DNA from: Prorocentrum cordatum
Taxonomy: Eukaryota; Sar; Dinophyceae; Prorocentrales; Prorocentraceae
Length of the DNA stretch: 64,000 bases
Reading direction: 5' to 3'
Assembly (NCBI GenBank): GCA_963575745.1
Contig: CAUYUJ010015029.1
Coordinates: 175,001 to 239,000 of the forward strand
In this document: positions 1 through 8,085 of the stretch, one piece after another
How positions within the stretch are numbered: position 1 is the stretch's first letter
How the letters are laid out: each line of letters begins with the position of its first letter
Program-made: the position numbers and the translations under genes
Notes under the pieces: generated by a model
Told to the model about the DNA's origin: nothing
The model's input: the letters and a program-made list of their open reading frames with translations, nothing else
Database searches by the model: none

Positions 1-120
1 CCCTCAAGGAGCCGCGACGATTTCAAGATGGGAAAATGTCCCACGCGTTGCTTTCCTCAAGCTGGACCGCGGGGAATCATCATGGAACGCCCGCGCGCCA
101 TCGAATGGCCGCGCGCCAAT

Positions 121-226
121 CGTGGCCGAAAATCGTAGGCAAAATCGTGTCCAAAATCATGGGCGAAATCGTGTCCGAAATCGTGTTGCCGAAATCGTGG
201 GCGAAATCGTGGGCGCAGAATCGCGG
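121..226. repeat. 15-bp tandem repeat (AAATCGTGGGC-like)
   Basis: About seven imperfect units of the type gAAATCGTGKSC follow each other. The rest of 1-650 is GC-rich with a few AGC runs (near 310-370). I see no convincing gene there. Confidence 0.7.
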
Positions 227-654
227 GCCTGCCCGGTGCGCCGGCATGCCAGGCAGGCGTGCCCGCGCAACATCAGCGACGGCAGAAGACAAAGAAAGAG
301 GAGGGAGCGACAGCAGCAGCAGGAAGGCCAGCAGCAGCAGCGGGAAGAGGAAATAATGGGAAGCAGCAGCAGGAGAGGAGGAGAGAAGGACTCGTCGAAA
401 TTGGCCCGCCCGCTCGTCGCGCGCCCCATAGCGCACTGGACATGCTCCTCGGGGGAAACTCGCCGGCCCAACGGGCCAGAGGCGTGCGAAGATCTCCGGC
501 GACTGCCTCGCAGCACTTCTACTTCGCGCGCGCGGGGCGGCCCAGAGGGGCCCCCGGACGCAAAGTGCCCTGGCCAGGTCGGGCCAGAGATGGTTTTCCC
601 CTAGGCGCGGCTTCCAGGCGCCCCGAAGCGACCCAAAAGGGCCCCAAGAGGCGC

Positions 655-1215
655 CCGAGACAGTCCAAGAGGTTTGGGGGTTCTCTTGGGGCCTCTCTTT
701 GGGGCTCTTCGGGGCCTCTAGGGGGCCTCTTGGGCTCTCTTGGGGGCCTCTTTGGGCCTCCTGGGGGCCTCTTGGGGCGGAAGGCTCGAATTGTCGGTTC
801 ATGTTCCCCCTCTTGGGCCCTTCTTGGGACCGTCTTGGGGTCCTCTTGGGCGATCTTGGGCGCCTCCTGGGCCGTCTTGGGGCACTCTTGGGCCGTCTTG
901 GGGCTCTCTTGCGCCGTCCTGGCGCCTTGAGCTAATGTATGGGGCCTCGTGGGCTGTCTTGGACCGTCCGAAGCACGACAAAAAGAGAACACGAAAAACC
1001 TTTCAAGACCTTCTAAACCCAAACAAACTACTCGTTTCGCATCCTGAGGGCCTCGTGGGGTCCTTTTGAGGGCATCTTGGCCGTCTTCAGACCTTCTTGG
1101 GCTGTCTTCGAGCCATGTTGGACCAGTGTTCAAACGCTCTTGTGCGGTCTTGGGCTCTCTTGGAGCGCTCTTGGGCCACCTTGGCGCCCTCTTGGACGTC
1201 TCTCGTGCCCTCTCG
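655..1215. repeat. degenerate TCTTGGGGGCC minisatellite
   Basis: Many short units built on TCTTGGGGCC / TCTTGGGCCG, with variable 10-30 base spacing. It is open in several frames on both strands, which produces Trp/Gly-rich or Gln/Pro/Arg-rich pseudo-proteins. The same family occurs in the opposite orientation at 45490-45880, with scraps near 15790-15850 and 17080-17200. No gene is supported here. Confidence 0.7.
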
Positions 1216-1329
1216 TCGCCCCTCTTCCTCTCCTTTGACGCGTTCTGTCGCCCCCAGACGGGTGCAAAACGGCCGGCTACCGAATCAGCGAACTCCGGGC
1301 CCCCCGGGACCCCCTCCCTACATATGCAT

Positions 1330-1461
1330 TGATACACATACCTACATACATACCTACATACATACATACGTACATACATACAGACAGACATGTATACATA
1401 CATACATACATACAAACATACATACATACGTACATACATACATACATACATACATACATAC
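1330..1461. repeat. (CATA)n microsatellite flanking the retrotransposon, left side
   Basis: CATA/CGTA/CAGA tetranucleotides run up to the outer B repeat of the retrotransposon. The same motif resumes directly after the right end at 8086, so the element appears to have inserted into a CATA array. Confidence 0.85.
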
Positions 1462-1481
1462 ATCTGTGCAAGCCGGGGAGA
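1462..1481 (-). repeat. split direct repeat B, outer copy (B2)
   Basis: Twenty bases identical to 1555-1574. It lies between the CATA flank and A2 and is the element's 3' terminus on the minus strand. Confidence 0.75.
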
Positions 1482-1556
1482 GGCTTGAGCACGGGTGGCC
1501 GCGGCCCCCTCCCGCTCGCCACAGGCAGCAAAGAATCTATGGCACGCCATTGCAAT
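1481..1556 (-). repeat. split direct repeat A, 3' copy (A2)
   Basis: A 76-base sequence identical base for base to 8010-8085, in the same orientation. B copies stand on both sides of it. Confidence 0.9.
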
Positions 1557-1574
1557 CTGTGCAAGCCGGGGAGA
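1555..1574 (-). repeat. split direct repeat B, inner copy (B1)
   Basis: Identical to 1462-1481. It is followed on the plus strand by about 175 bases of untranslated sequence before the pol stop codon at 1749. Confidence 0.75.
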
Positions 1575-1748
1575 CTCTCGGGGGCCAGAACTGTTTTGCA
1601 TCCGCAACTCTGTGTGATGACTCGACCCGGAGCTCCGTGCGACATTGACTGGCTGGGCGAGGCACCTCGACCAAGGACAACGAGTCCCGAGACAATCACG
1701 ATCCGAAATCTAAAAACTCGAGCAACACCGAATTTTGAAACCCTGGCC

Positions 1749-2501
1749 TTAGGCCAACACAAACCTGTCCAGGCTACGAAACGAGTGGTTTCGCAAAGCC
1801 TGTTGGAAACACTTAGCTACCAGCCTACACAAGTCTTTGGGATAAGGTTCTGCAATGTGCGTCCAGAAGGTGCCTGAGGCGTCTTTGCCTTCGAGGATCT
1901 GATGGGGGCGGCGGCTGAAACTGCAGACACCACGACCCGAACATTTACACGGTGAGAGAGGGTCGAGGTTGAGATGGCAATATAAGAGCCGAGTGCGCTT
2001 CCGCCACGCGGTCGAGAACGCACAGAAATCAAAGTCTACAATGCGAGTGTTACGAATGCGACTGAGATGGATTGCGCCTGGGAGCTGCCACAACCAAGAG
2101 GTGCTAGGGTTCTCAATTACAACTGGTATGTTCAAACTGCGCGCTAGCAAAAAGAGAGAGAAGCTAAAAGTGGCAAGCGTGTTTCCTCTCTCAACCTTGA
2201 GCTGGTCTCCCGGCGACAGGCCTGGCAACCCCAGCGGGAACTGTTTCGTCCGAAGGGGCGGTGGCCCGTTGGGCCGGTTGCGGGCACGGCTCATCGACTG
2301 GCAGGGCGTCGCAATCCAGATTGCGGCAATGAGCCGACTCCGCACCCAGCCCCTCACCAGCTGCCTGATGCGCTTACGGAGGAGGTCGCTGTCGGTGTCG
2401 TGGCGAATGTCCAGCTCAAAAGCGGCATGCTGCGACCGGAAGCGCAAGCGCCATGCCGCGGACATCCGCCCAGAGCCGCTGAAGACTTCTAGGAAGACGC
2501 C
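1749..2501 (-). other. C5-cytosine-methyltransferase-like domain at the C-terminus of pol
   Basis: These 250 codons are in the same frame as the RT. A motif I-like FLEVFSGSGRMSAAW opens the domain. ATPCQSMSRARN (near 2306) resembles the catalytic PCQ loop of C5 DNA methyltransferases, with the Cys present, and PVVIENPSTSW (near 2114) resembles motif VI. Cytosine methyltransferases captured by retrotransposons are known in dinoflagellates and charophytes. Classical DIRS elements instead carry an N6-adenine (Dam-type) domain. Whether this domain is catalytically active cannot be judged from the sequence. Confidence 0.6.
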
Positions 2502-5500
2502 GGCCCTGGCGTGCCTCACCCACGAAGCCAGCTCGCCGATAGGGTGGCGCCAATCCCGCGGAACGCCTGCTCGGCTTGGAGCTGCAGGGCGCGCGGGAGG
2601 CGGTGCAGCTGCTCCTGCACGCGGCCGCCCTTGGCGTAGCGTCGGAGCGCGGCATCGGTGGCCCACCTGCCGCGCTTCTGGATGTCGCGGAGGGGCCGCG
2701 CCGCCGCGTACAGCTCGTGGCTCGCGCCGCCGTGCCGCAGCTGGTGCAGCGTCAAGTTGCCCAGGACCTGCAGGCCGAGGTCGGAGACGGCGGCCTTGAA
2801 GTGGTAGTTCCACTGCGCGTAGGTGACTGGGAACAGGCGGTGGCCTGCGGGCGTGCGGCGGTGCAGCTCCTGGACGAGGTTCGGCATCCACGGAAAGCAG
2901 GTCGAGTCCACCAGCAAGCTCTCGTCGAACACACCTGTCTTGGACGGGGTCTGCCTCTCGAACAGATGGAGGACCACGCACCAATGGTGCATCGTTGTGG
3001 CTGAGGTGAATCCTGGTGGGATGAGCTGGGCCTGCACGAGCTCCAGCGCCTCTCGCGGCCTCAAGTACAGGCCGAACGTGAGCGCGGTCAGCCATGCATA
3101 CATGGCCAGGCCCCTGCGGCACAGGACCTCCACGATGAGGCACACCACGGGCCAAGGGAGCGGCAGGCGCGACCGCGGCGGTGCCAGGCGCGACCAGCCC
3201 TTGGCAGCCCGCGCCGCCCGCGGCAGGCGGCCCTGGCGCGGTCCGAGGTCCGAGCGCACGAAAGCGAGGGCCGCCATCAGCTTCCAGGCGTCGCTGCTCT
3301 CGCCCCCGTCCAAGAACTCCTCGTGAAAAAACAGCGCCAGTGTCTTGTCCACCTCCGTCGGCGTCCCCAATGAGTGGCCCCGCTGGCAGGCCCACAGGCT
3401 GAAGGCAGCGTGCCGGCGCTCGTAGTCCGCCCTGGTCGCATCCCCCACTGACTGCTCCTCCAGGAAGGTCAAGCCCCGGCGGGGGGCCGAGGGCGGGAGT
3501 GCAGGGAAGCGGTTCGCCCTCTCCTGCCGGCGAACCGCCCGGCGGTCGCTCTCGGCTGGGCGCGCCGCTGTCTCTGACGCCACGCGCGGCCTGCGCCGCG
3601 ACTGGCTGGCAGCGGCAGCCGCCACAGCAGCCGCTGGCCGCTTGCGAGACCGCCGAGCCGGCGCAGATGGCATCGCCATGCAGCCGAGGGCCGACATCGA
3701 CAGCGGCGCCGCCATCGCGTCGGAGAGCTGCCGCCTGGGCCGGCGCACCGGGCGCGGCAGGCCCTGATGCCTTGGCCCGCACGGCTTCGGGGATATCACC
3801 AGCCTGGGCACGAGAGGCAGGGTCAGCGCTGTTGTGCTCGGATGGGACCCAACGCCAGACTGCCGAAGACCCCGAGGCTAACAGGAGGGCGCAGGCCTGG
3901 CGACAAATCCGCAAAAGCGGAGGCGACGATGATCTGCCTTTGAGCAACGCCAACACTGGAGCCATGGAGTCATTCAAGATGATGTGCGTGGTGTTGAAAT
4001 TTCGAGCGGCTCGTAATCGGTGCTTCAAGCATAGGACTAGCGCTCTCCCCTCCAATACCACCTGCGCCTCCCTCCTGGTCCAAGGTGTAGACAAAACCCG
4101 ATGCCATCCTTCCGCCCAAACCACCTCCGGCACCTCCTCGAACATGACCTCCTCCTCACGATTAAGCTTCGGCTCGACTCGGAAAGGGACTCGCTGCTCC
4201 ATGGCTGCTGCTATGACTGCTGGATCTCGATCGTGCTGCGACGAGGCGTGTCTGATGCATGATGTGGTGATATGCTCAGCTTGCTTGCTCTCCCGGGCCA
4301 AGGCCTTGTCCCGCGGGGCGACCTGCTGCTCTCCATCGCGACTGAACCTCCATCGCTCGTTGAAGATAGACAGTCGACGGGCTTGATCTGGGGTGATGGT
4401 CTTCTCAGTCACTCCTGCACCCCACCACGATGCGTCCACGCAAGATACGACTGGCGAGAGCGGCCGCCCGGCGTCTCGGAAGCACAGGGGCAGCAGCGCG
4501 CGGCACCAGGTCAGCTCTCGCCTCACTGCCGGAGTCAGCCGCCGCCTCTCGCGGCCGCCGTCCCCCATGAAGCCGTGCACGGCCCCCAGGCAGCTCAGCA
4601 GCTCGCGGCGAATTAGCGCCCTCGACGTGAAGTGAGATATCACCTTCATCATGGTGTGGCCACTGCGCCAGCCTCGCTCCAGCAGCTCGCCGATACCCAG
4701 ACGAAGCCGCCAGCGGAGGCGGACGCTGAGACCGATCACGGGCTTGTCCTCGTCGAAGTGCCAGCCCAGCGTGTCGCCGCCGACTGATGCCTCCACTGGG
4801 TGAGTGGGCAGGCTTGAAGCCGTCAGCTCCCTCTGCACTACAGCAGCCGCGTCGTGTACCTCGCTCAGCGTGTGGGAGAGGGCGATGAAGTTGTCAACGT
4901 AGACCGTGTGCGCCATACCTTGCTGCAGGTCAGGCGCGGGCCGACGGTCCACGAGACGACGGCCAAAGTGGCCAGGAAGAGCCCGAGCAGTCACCGCCTC
5001 GTTCAAACTCTGGCAGATCCAAAGGCTGATGCTCCAGCCCATCGGCGGGCACCTGAAGCACGGCACGACCCAGGACGACGGTCGCACCGCCGACCCATCG
5101 GACAGGTGCGTGAGTCCGAGGTCGCCAGCCCTCAGCCTGGGCAAGCCAAAGTAGCGGCGAAGCCACGACGGAAGCTCGATCTGGTAGAAGGCGTCGCAGA
5201 TGTCGACGCCCCCGATGCTGATGGGCTCGTCGCCGTCGACCGAAATCTGAGCGAATGCAGAGCCCGTCGCCAGCTCCACGGAGTCGGCAGGCGCGAACCT
5301 GAGGGATGCACGACGCCCATCGAGGATCATCCGCAGCGACCCGTTCTTCTTGCGCACGAAGAACATGCCAACGTAACACTCCGCCGAGCTGTAGAAGTCA
5401 ACCAGCCCGGCGTCCAGAAGCCGCCGCACCACCATCGAGTAGAGGCGCGGGTTGCGGAGGGCTGGATCCGTGTAGAGTCGTCTCGGACCTGCCTCTCTGA

Positions 5501-5510
5501 TGCGCTCCAA
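1749..5510 (-). CDS. retrotransposon pol ORF: reverse transcriptase-RNase H, with a methyltransferase-like C-terminus
   Basis: This frame is open for 1,253 codons, and upstream to a TAG near 5578. The first codon shown is not ATG, so entry is probably by frameshift or readthrough from the frame starting at 6112. Residues about 40-300 are an RT: motif A is VDICDAFYQI (104-111) and motif C is VYVDNF (203-208), with Asn in place of the second Asp. Residues 355-565 fit RNase H, with candidate acids D359, E487, D514 and D563. Residues about 575-1000 are Ala/Pro/Arg-rich and correspond to the tyrosine recombinase read in another frame, so this stretch is probably not translated as such. Residues 1004-1253 return to a conserved methyltransferase-like domain. 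Confidence 0.8.
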   Translation of the reverse strand: MERIREAGPRRLYTDPALRNPRLYSMVVRRLLDAGLVDFYSSAECYVGMFFVRKKNGSLRMILDGRRASLRFAPADSVELATGSAFAQISVDGDEPISIGGVDICDAFYQIELPSWLRRYFGLPRLRAGDLGLTHLSDGSAVRPSSWVVPCFRCPPMGWSISLWICQSLNEAVTARALPGHFGRRLVDRRPAPDLQQGMAHTVYVDNFIALSHTLSEVHDAAAVVQRELTASSLPTHPVEASVGGDTLGWHFDEDKPVIGLSVRLRWRLRLGIGELLERGWRSGHTMMKVISHFTSRALIRRELLSCLGAVHGFMGDGGRERRRLTPAVRRELTWCRALLPLCFRDAGRPLSPVVSCVDASWWGAGVTEKTITPDQARRLSIFNERWRFSRDGEQQVAPRDKALARESKQAEHITTSCIRHASSQHDRDPAVIAAAMEQRVPFRVEPKLNREEEVMFEEVPEVVWAEGWHRVLSTPWTRREAQVVLEGRALVLCLKHRLRAARNFNTTHIILNDSMAPVLALLKGRSSSPPLLRICRQACALLLASGSSAVWRWVPSEHNSADPASRAQAGDIPEAVRAKASGPAAPGAPAQAAALRRDGGAAVDVGPRLHGDAICAGSAVSQAASGCCGGCRCQPVAAQAARGVRDSGAPSRERPPGGSPAGEGEPLPCTPALGPPPGLDLPGGAVSGGCDQGGLRAPARCLQPVGLPAGPLIGDADGGGQDTGAVFSRGVLGRGREQRRLEADGGPRFRALGPRTAPGPPAAGGAGCQGLVAPGTAAVAPAAPLARGVPHRGGPVPQGPGHVCMADRAHVRPVLEAARGAGARAGPAHPTRIHLSHNDAPLVRGPPSVREADPVQDRCVRRELAGGLDLLSVDAEPRPGAAPPHARRPPPVPSHLRAVELPLQGRRLRPRPAGPGQLDAAPAAARRREPRAVRGGAAPPRHPEARQVGHRCRAPTLRQGRPRAGAAAPPPARPAAPSRAGVPRDWRHPIGELASWVRHARAGVFLEVFSGSGRMSAAWRLRFRSQHAAFELDIRHDTDSDLLRKRIRQLVRGWVRSRLIAAIWIATPCQSMSRARNRPNGPPPLRTKQFPLGLPGLSPGDQLKVERGNTLATFSFSLFLLARSLNIPVVIENPSTSWLWQLPGAIHLSRIRNTRIVDFDFCAFSTAWRKRTRLLYCHLNLDPLSPCKCSGRGVCSFSRRPHQILEGKDASGTFWTHIAEPYPKDLCRLVAKCFQQALRNHSFRSLDRFVLA
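2516..3715 (-). CDS. tyrosine recombinase (YR) of the retrotransposon, overlapping the pol frame
   Basis: This frame is offset by one base from RT-RNase H and lies wholly inside the long pol frame. The open frame reaches 3811. The first ATG is at 3715, with others shortly after. Numbering from 3811, the catalytic set is visible: Arg251 in YLRPREAL (3061), His356 and Arg359 in LTLHQLRHGG (2746-2737), Trp383 in KRGRW (2665) and the Tyr392 nucleophile in LRRYAKG (2638). A SAM-like core-binding region is likely around 112-200 (TFLEEQSV onward). The enzyme would integrate a circular cDNA by strand exchange. The start is an Arg/Ala-rich stretch, so the start codon is uncertain. The stop lies 15 bases inside the region where the methyltransferase domain resumes in the other frame. 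Confidence 0.8.
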   Translation of the reverse strand: MAAPLSMSALGCMAMPSAPARRSRKRPAAAVAAAAASQSRRRPRVASETAARPAESDRRAVRRQERANRFPALPPSAPRRGLTFLEEQSVGDATRADYERRHAAFSLWACQRGHSLGTPTEVDKTLALFFHEEFLDGGESSDAWKLMAALAFVRSDLGPRQGRLPRAARAAKGWSRLAPPRSRLPLPWPVVCLIVEVLCRRGLAMYAWLTALTFGLYLRPREALELVQAQLIPPGFTSATTMHHWCVVLHLFERQTPSKTGVFDESLLVDSTCFPWMPNLVQELHRRTPAGHRLFPVTYAQWNYHFKAAVSDLGLQVLGNLTLHQLRHGGASHELYAAARPLRDIQKRGRWATDAALRRYAKGGRVQEQLHRLPRALQLQAEQAFRGIGATLSASWLRG

Positions 5511-5515
5511 CCCCA

Positions 5516-6112
5516 GAACCGATGAGCGATATTCTGGCCTGCCATCTCGTCGATCGTCTCCAGGGCGGCGGGTCGGCTACCAGCAGGAGGCAATGAGATG
5601 GAGTCGACGAGGTCGAAGCTCACCGGGGCAACCAACGTGGCGTCACCCTCGTATGATTGAGATATCCGGAGCTCCTCAAGGGCTCCTGGACCGTCCAAGC
5701 CCTCTGGGCACGGGCCAAACCTCAACGCGGCCTGGCGGAGCTCCGAGAGGACGAGGGCGTGGCCAGCTGCAGGCGCCGGCGTGCCGGCGGGCGCTTGACG
5801 GCGCGCCGCCGGCGGGCAGCCCCAAAGCTCGTTCAGCGCGTCGGTCATCTCGTCGACCATGCCGTGAACGTGGGACCGTTTCTCAAGGCGCCTGCGCACT
5901 GACCTCGATGGCAGGGTAGGTGTAGAAGGAGATGGGGCCCCAGCGCCAAAACAGGGCAAAGGAAAGAGATCACGCTGGCGAAGATCGGCGCTGGAGTTGG
6001 AAGCCTCATGTACAGGTAGATCTGCTGCACCCGCGAGGCCCACGGGCGCCCCCTCTCTCGACCTGGCAGGCTCCTGGGCGAGGGGCTCCCAGAAGCCGTC
6101 CGCGTTGCTCAT
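5516..6112 (-). CDS. N-terminal part of the retrotransposon pol
   Basis: This ORF begins with ATG at 6112-6110, which overlaps the gag stop (6111-6109) as ATGA. About 195 codons precede the RT. They include a Gly/Pro-rich start and a charged stretch, RRRLEKRSHVHGMVDEMTD, followed by LNELWGCPP. Similar leaders precede the RT in dinoflagellate retroelements (recognised from family knowledge, not searched). The frame stays open to 5327, but homology moves to a frame one base away somewhere in 5515-5575. That is either a -1 programmed shift (a GGGGTTG run lies there) or an indel mutation. Confidence 0.6.
6109..6112 (-). promoter_or_regulatory. ATGA stop/start overlap at the gag-pol junction
   Basis: The gag TGA (6111-6109) and the pol ATG (6112-6110) share two bases. 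This arrangement allows termination-coupled reinitiation rather than frameshifting at gag-pol. It is seen directly in the sequence. Use in translation is inferred. Confidence 0.6.
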
Positions 6113-7575
6113 GATGACAGAGCGCGACGCTCCTCTCGGGCCTTCCTGATCTGCTTCAGGATCCCTGCGTCGCGCTCCACCTGCTTGGAGACATGCTCCA
6201 GTAGTAGCGGGCATATCGTCGAGCGACCGTCCTCCTTGGCCGCCCCGGTGAACACCGCAGCTTCGTCCACGATGCCGAATCGGTGAAGCCCTCCTCCACG
6301 CCCTCGGCCCCTCTTCTTGCCGTCGCCGTCGTTGCCGTCCTTGGAGCCCCTCGACTGCTGAGCCTCGAACTCCATGGAGTAGATGTACTCGTAGAGGTGC
6401 GCCTGTCGAATGGCCAGCTCCGCCCCGACCAGGTCGGGGAGGTTCACCTGATCCCAGCACGCGAGGTGCTCTATCATCTTCATGATATTCTCGTAGTGGG
6501 CGACCCCGTAGTCCTCCTTCGTGAGGTGGTAGAAGGACACGAAGCTATTGTAGTGCTCCACGGGGCCGCCCCTCTTCCTGTCGATGAACTGTGCGCACCA
6601 CAGCATGGTGCGAGGACCGTCGAGCAGCCACCCAGGGATGATGTTCTCCACCATCATCGGCACCGCGTCACGCCACGCCAGACGCTGCCTGGAGCCGTCA
6701 GGCCGAGGCGGCACGCCCAGCAGCCTGATGTCCGCCCCGCTCTCGGCGCACCGATACACCGACGGGTCCATCGAGATCCGACGGATGGCGACCCAGCCCG
6801 CGTTCAGCTGGATGAGTCCGATGTCCCCTTCAATCCGCTCGGTCCCGTTGAGCTGCACTACGTCGCCCCGATTGCCTCCACCCGTGCTCTCGATGAGCAC
6901 CCAGGCCGGGGCCGGCCCCCCCGGCGGTCCAGCCGCGCCTGCCTCAGCCGGCGGCGGACCGCCAGCGGCGCCCGCAGGGGCGCCCGCAACAGGCACGGCT
7001 GCGCCAGCCGCGAGGCCCGCTGCAGGGGCAGCGGCGGCGCCGGCGGCGGCCGCGACCGCCAGGGGCGCAGCAGGCGCCGCGCCAGCGGCGCCTCCACCCG
7101 CGGGCACGAGAGCGCCAGGGCCTGCGCCAGGGACGCCTGGTCCAGGGGCTGCTGCAGTGAAGTCGAACTCCACGTAAGAGCCGCCCGCTGGAAGCACGCG
7201 CGGTCGGCCAGCGGCGCGCTCTCGATCCAAGTACAGCTCGTCCGCCACCTGAATGAGAGCGTCCTGGATGGCGACCGTCTCGCGCCCGTTCAGCTCCCGC
7301 CTGAAGCGGTAGAGTAGGTTCGGGTCCACACCCTGGAGCGCCTGGCGAGTCGGGCTGAAGACCACAGTGACGATATCTGGATTGCTCCGACTGTACCGCT
7401 CCTCGTACACGTCATGGTCAGCACTAGAGATCAGGAGGTCCAGCGGGTCACTGCTCCCCGCTGCTGGATCCGCCAATCTGCCCCAGACCCTCCGCTGGTG
7501 CCAGAGCCGCTCTCCTCGATACAGCACCCAAGCCCAGCGCAGGACGCCGGGCGGTGGCGGCACTGTGGCGGCCAT
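6109..7575 (-). CDS. gag-like structural ORF of the retrotransposon
   Basis: 488 codons starting at an ATG. It has an N-terminal domain (1-140), then an Ala/Gly/Pro-rich linker (about 140-220), then a conserved-looking C-terminal half with WVLIESTGG, NGTERIEGDIGLIQL and a helical end. It ends in a basic GKKRGRGRGGG patch near 420 that could bind nucleic acid. No CCHC knuckle is seen. Its position upstream of pol and its stop/start overlap with pol make it the probable capsid protein. Its ATG lies inside the preceding small ORF, with 128 bases shared. Confidence 0.65.
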   Translation of the reverse strand: MAATVPPPPGVLRWAWVLYRGERLWHQRRVWGRLADPAAGSSDPLDLLISSADHDVYEERYSRSNPDIVTVVFSPTRQALQGVDPNLLYRFRRELNGRETVAIQDALIQVADELYLDRERAAGRPRVLPAGGSYVEFDFTAAAPGPGVPGAGPGALVPAGGGAAGAAPAAPLAVAAAAGAAAAPAAGLAAGAAVPVAGAPAGAAGGPPPAEAGAAGPPGGPAPAWVLIESTGGGNRGDVVQLNGTERIEGDIGLIQLNAGWVAIRRISMDPSVYRCAESGADIRLLGVPPRPDGSRQRLAWRDAVPMMVENIIPGWLLDGPRTMLWCAQFIDRKRGGPVEHYNSFVSFYHLTKEDYGVAHYENIMKMIEHLACWDQVNLPDLVGAELAIRQAHLYEYIYSMEFEAQQSRGSKDGNDGDGKKRGRGRGGGLHRFGIVDEAAVFTGAAKEDGRSTICPLLLEHVSKQVERDAGILKQIRKAREERRALSS

Positions 7576-7966
7576 GGCGACGGCACACGAGGCCCTTCAC
7601 GAGACTGACGATGCCGCGCCAGAGCTGTATCGTGGCCAGGACCACGTGGCCCAACAGCAGCGCCGCCCAGCTCCAGAAAGAACTCGAAGGCAGCTCCGCC
7701 GGCGCTGCCGCCGGCTCGGGTGCCGGTGGCGCCGCGGGCGCCGCCGGCGGCGGGGGCGGCGCAGGGGGCGCCGCCGGGCAGATCAGCTGCTCCTCCGCAG
7801 CACGGCAGTGGACCTCCCCACACGAGAGGTTCGGGCAAGACACCGACGGGCACGTCGGTGAGGCTGGGCACGAAGGGACCGCGGGGCACGGCGGCGCACG
7901 CGAGATCCAGGCCGCCAGCAGGTTGGTGGCGGCGCCCAGGAGCCACACGAACGGCTTGCCAACCAT
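7448..7966 (-). CDS. small Cys/Pro-rich membrane ORF at the 5' end of the retrotransposon
   Basis: 172 codons from an ATG 44 bases inside the A1 repeat. A hydrophobic N-terminus (FVWLLGAATNLLAAWIS) is followed by a Cys-Pro rich segment (CPAVPSCPASPTCP and more Cys), a Pro/Ala spacer and a second hydrophobic segment (WSWAALLLGHVVLATI). The tail overlaps gag out of frame. Small ORFs of this build occur at this place in other dinoflagellate elements as I recall. The function is unknown. It could also be translated only as a leader. Confidence 0.5.
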   Translation of the reverse strand: MVGKPFVWLLGAATNLLAAWISRAPPCPAVPSCPASPTCPSVSCPNLSCGEVHCRAAEEQLICPAAPPAPPPPPAAPAAPPAPEPAAAPAELPSSSFWSWAALLLGHVVLATIQLWRGIVSLVKGLVCRRHGRHSAATARRPALGLGAVSRRAALAPAEGLGQIGGSSSGEQ

Positions 7967-8009
7967 CCGCGCCTCTGCCTGGACAGGTGCCCCCAGCTCG
8001 CTGGATGAA

Positions 8010-8085
8010 AGGCTTGAGCACGGGTGGCCGCGGCCCCCTCCCGCTCGCCACAGGCAGCAAAGAATCTATGGCACGCCATTGCAAT
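8010..8085 (-). repeat. split direct repeat A, 5' copy (A1)
   Basis: 76 bases identical to 1481-1556. It marks the 5' end of the element on the minus strand. CATA repeats follow immediately at 8086. Confidence 0.9.

Larger units (their letters stand above)
1462..8085 (-). mobile_element. DIRS/Ngaro/PAT-like tyrosine-recombinase retrotransposon with split direct repeats
   Basis: This 6.6 kb element reads on the minus strand. From its 5' end it has repeat A1 (8010-8085), a small membrane ORF (7448-7966), a gag-like ORF (6109-7575), pol (6112 to 1749, with RT, RNase H, tyrosine recombinase and a methyltransferase-like domain), then repeats B1 (1555-1574), A2 (1481-1556) and B2 (1462-1481). The A1-ORFs-B1-A2-B2 order is the split-direct-repeat layout known for Ngaro, PAT and VIPER elements, which integrate by a tyrosine recombinase and make no target duplication. 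Both flanks are CATA repeats. The long uninterrupted frames and identical A repeats suggest a fairly young insertion. The frame changes inside pol may be programmed or may be inactivating indels. Confidence 0.85.

Noticed and set aside
1277-1762. Cys/Met/Tyr-rich minus-strand ORF
   Set aside because: Mostly a translation of the CATA array.
2516-3790. Ala/Pro/Arg-rich middle part of the 1,253-codon pol frame as a real domain
   Set aside because: It coincides with the tyrosine recombinase in another frame and has no recognisable fold; probably open only because stops are rare at high GC.
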